DNA of 64,000 nucleotides from Spirochaetia bacterium (GTDB lineage: Bacteria; Spirochaetota; Leptospiria; Leptospirales; Leptonemataceae): assembly GCA_009885105.1 (NCBI GenBank), contig VFLI01000016.1, forward strand, positions 1 to 64,000, given 5' to 3'. The notes beneath the pieces were generated by a model. It was not told the origin of the DNA, did no database searches, and was given only the letters and a program-made list of their open reading frames with translations. Of the stretch, positions 62,129 to 64,000 are shown one piece after another; the stretch's first letter is position 1; the number at the start of each line of letters is the position of its first letter. The position numbers and the translations under genes are program-made.

Positions 62129-63793
62129 ATGGGATTTTTTTCATTTCTGAAAAGACGAAAAGAAGGGGCCAGAAAGAGCGATTTTTCAGGAGGTCTGCGT
62201 CAACTGGATCAGTTCAAAAAATCCCTGATTCAGCTTCGGCCCACTGCAGAACTCTGTGAAATTGTTATAGCGTTTGTGGCAGAATTCCTGGAATCGGAAG
62301 AGATAGGAATCTATCTCTGGAATGAAAAAGAAGGAGCTTTCAAGCTGTGGCCTCCGCACCTGAAAGCGGCTGAAAAGTTCATGATATTTGATCCGTTTCT
62401 CCTGATTTTAACGGACAATGATCGAATTTACAGCCGCAGCGAGTTTATCAATCCGGACGGAAGCTCCCGACCGTCGCAGACGGAAGGATATCGTTTCTGC
62501 GAGCTGACAGGCGCCCGGCTCATTGTGCCGCTCGTGCTCAACCAATCGCTTGTTGGTGTGCTGTTTGTCGGAGCGATGAAAGAAACAAGAAGTCAGATGG
62601 AAATCCTGCACACGCTCGACGAGGTCCGATCTCTGGCCGTGATGGCAATCTCAAACTCTATTCTGTATGCCCGGCTCGAAGGAATACTGGCCACCCTGGA
62701 AGAAAAAGTCCAGGAGAGAACACGAGAACTGGAAAACGCTCAGAGCCAGCTTGTACAGTCCGAAAAAATGGCGATGCTGGGTGTCATGGTCGCCGGCATC
62801 GCTCATGAAATCAACACGCCCGCCGGAGTGATGCAGGGCGGAGTTGAGAATATTGAGAAAAACCTGTCTTTCATACTTTCCAATCTGGATATCGCGCGTC
62901 AGTTCGCAGAAGCCGCGGATATGGAAATCTTTTACAGAATTCTGGAAAGCATAAGCCGCGAAAACGGAAGAATCCGCGAAATCAAAGACGCATTCAGGCG
63001 CAAAAAAGAGCTGACAACCGGACTGGAAAAAGCCGGCACCAGCAGCGCCAGAGAACTGGCCACTTTTCTTGTGGAAAACGGTCTGTACGATCCCGCCGGC
63101 GGAGACGAAAAAACATATCTGGAAGATTTTTTATCCGATGAATTGATTTTCAATCTCCGGCTCATTTTGTCCAGAACTCAGAAAGGCGGCGCCGTATCGT
63201 TACTGAGATTCCTGAACGAAGTAGCGAACAGCAACCGCAATCTCCAGAACATGCGAACTTCGATTCGTTCGATCGTGCGGATCATTCGAGCCCTTAAGTA
63301 CTATTCGCATCTGGATCAGGGGAAAATGGTTCACGCCGACCTGCACGAAGGCATTGAAAATACTCTGGTGATTCTGAGCAGCCTGATGAAACATCACGTT
63401 GAAGTCGTAAAAAAGTTCGGCGAGCTGCCTTCTGTGGAATGCAATCCGGACGAGCTCAACCAGGTCTGGACAAACCTTTTTACGAACGCGTATCAGGCCC
63501 TGAAATCCAGTCCAGGCGCCAGGATAGAAATCAGTACACAAAAAGACGAAAATCGTGGTACCGTCACGGTGGTGATTCGGGACAATGGACCCGGTATTCC
63601 AGCCGAAATTCTCGGTAAGATCTGGGATCCGTTTTTCACAACGAAGGATCAGGGCGAAGGCAGCGGACTGGGTCTGGGCATCGTAAAAGGAATTGTGGAA
63701 AAACACAGGGGAATCATTGAAGTAGAGTCCCGACCGGGATTGGGAAGCGCGTTTAGGGTTACTCTGCCGATTCTCCAGACTCGTGAAGAGTAG
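62129..63793 (+). CDS. GAF-domain sensor histidine kinase
   Basis: This 554-residue cytoplasmic kinase has a GAF-like sensor (about 25-190: CEIVIAFVAEFLESEEIGIYL...GARLIVPLVLNQSLVGVLFVG), a coiled linker (EEKVQERTRELENAQSQLVQ), an H-box in VAGIAHEINTPAGVMQGG (His about 227), and an unusually long helical insertion (about 240-390). The HATPase domain has N box NLFTNAYQAL, DNGPGIP, FFTTKDQGEGSGLGLGIV. The AHEINTP type with a long insert is seen in soluble two-component kinases. No cognate regulator is adjacent. The first residues are basic, with no signal peptide. Confidence 0.9.
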   Translation: MGFFSFLKRRKEGARKSDFSGGLRQLDQFKKSLIQLRPTAELCEIVIAFVAEFLESEEIGIYLWNEKEGAFKLWPPHLKAAEKFMIFDPFLLILTDNDRIYSRSEFINPDGSSRPSQTEGYRFCELTGARLIVPLVLNQSLVGVLFVGAMKETRSQMEILHTLDEVRSLAVMAISNSILYARLEGILATLEEKVQERTRELENAQSQLVQSEKMAMLGVMVAGIAHEINTPAGVMQGGVENIEKNLSFILSNLDIARQFAEAADMEIFYRILESISRENGRIREIKDAFRRKKELTTGLEKAGTSSARELATFLVENGLYDPAGGDEKTYLEDFLSDELIFNLRLILSRTQKGGAVSLLRFLNEVANSNRNLQNMRTSIRSIVRIIRALKYYSHLDQGKMVHADLHEGIENTLVILSSLMKHHVEVVKKFGELPSVECNPDELNQVWTNLFTNAYQALKSSPGARIEISTQKDENRGTVTVVIRDNGPGIPAEILGKIWDPFFTTKDQGEGSGLGLGIVKGIVEKHRGIIEVESRPGLGSAFRVTLPILQTREE

Positions 63794-63794
63794 T

Positions 63795-63826
63795 AAAATC
63801 GGAAATGGCGGAAATTCGATTTTTTT
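63795..63826 (+). terminator. Weak terminator after the GAF kinase gene
   Basis: AAAATCG and CGATTTT form a 7-bp stem with a 15-nt loop, followed by a T-run. It is A/T-rich and therefore weak. Confidence 0.4.
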
Positions 63827-63900
63827 AAACAACAACTCAATCTAAAAAAAATATTGCCGATTCGAAGCAACTGCTGTTTCTTTTAACATCTGGAGGATTT

Positions 63901-64000
63901 ATGAAGAAAAAACTTTTATTTGTGACAGTAGCGCTTTTCTCTATAGTTTTAGGAACAGCAATCTACGCTGGCGCTCAGGATTTTACAGCGGTTAATAAAA
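63901..64000 (+). CDS. Exported protein, truncated by the window edge
   Basis: GGAGG at 63891-63895 precedes an ATG that begins a classic signal peptide (basic MKKK, a hydrophobic core, and AGAQD as likely cleavage site near residue 25). Only 33 residues are inside the window, so the product cannot be identified. Confidence 0.7.
   Translation, partial: MKKKLLFVTVALFSIVLGTAIYAGAQDFTAVNK

Overview
The window reads as a chromosomal segment of a spirochaete of the order Leptospirales with moderate-to-high G+C, so closer in base composition to Leptonema or Turneriella than to low-GC Leptospira. This is inference from gene content: a SpiroCoCo-type coiled-coil protein, many small lipoproteins with spirochaete-style lipoboxes, 7TM-DISM sensor kinases and kinase-cyclase fusions. 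No rRNA, tRNA, CRISPR array or insertion sequence was recognised.

Layout. 1-1857: a gene-poor end with long inverted repeats shaped like an integron attC site, three direct repeats, and a tyrosine recombinase whose last helix is frameshifted at a (CG)5 run. 1901-13641: TonB-dependent receptor, small lipoproteins, queF, a phasin-like protein, two alpha/beta hydrolases, pyrB, a MORN-like repeat protein, a cyclase-like protein and a divergent dnaA with an AT-rich, origin-like upstream region. 14008-18321: a decayed FG-GAP lipoprotein and two tandem LamG-type lipoproteins. 18407-23148: redox and housekeeping genes (trxB, peroxiredoxin, M17 aminopeptidase, QueD-like protein). 23169-31887: a sensor kinase-cyclase, glpD and two polytopic membrane proteins.

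32173-43077 is the metabolic centrepiece: a five-gene operon with a complete NifJ-type pyruvate:ferredoxin oxidoreductase, a complete KorA/KorB pair, a NifJ-like pseudo-subunit that has lost its thiamine diphosphate motif and carries a ferredoxin tail, and a second GlpD-like flavoprotein. A TetR regulator and a SpiroCoCo protein lie beyond it on the other strand. 46483-55064 holds a methyltransferase, recX, a large kinase-REC-cyclase hybrid, a DUF1232-like membrane protein, a response regulator-cyclase, and a LeuA-type synthase preceded by a leucine-rich leader peptide and attenuator. 55141-64000 holds citrate synthase, two overlapping degenerate sensor kinases, rsgA, a lipoprotein, a GAF histidine kinase and the start of an exported protein.

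General themes: (i) five kinase-like proteins and four class III cyclase domains, so cyclic-nucleotide and phosphorelay signalling are heavily represented; (ii) an imperfect-palindrome repeat family found three times, each time between converging genes; (iii) at least four genes whose -10 box sits 6-7 nt before the start codon with no Shine-Dalgarno sequence, which suggests leaderless mRNAs.
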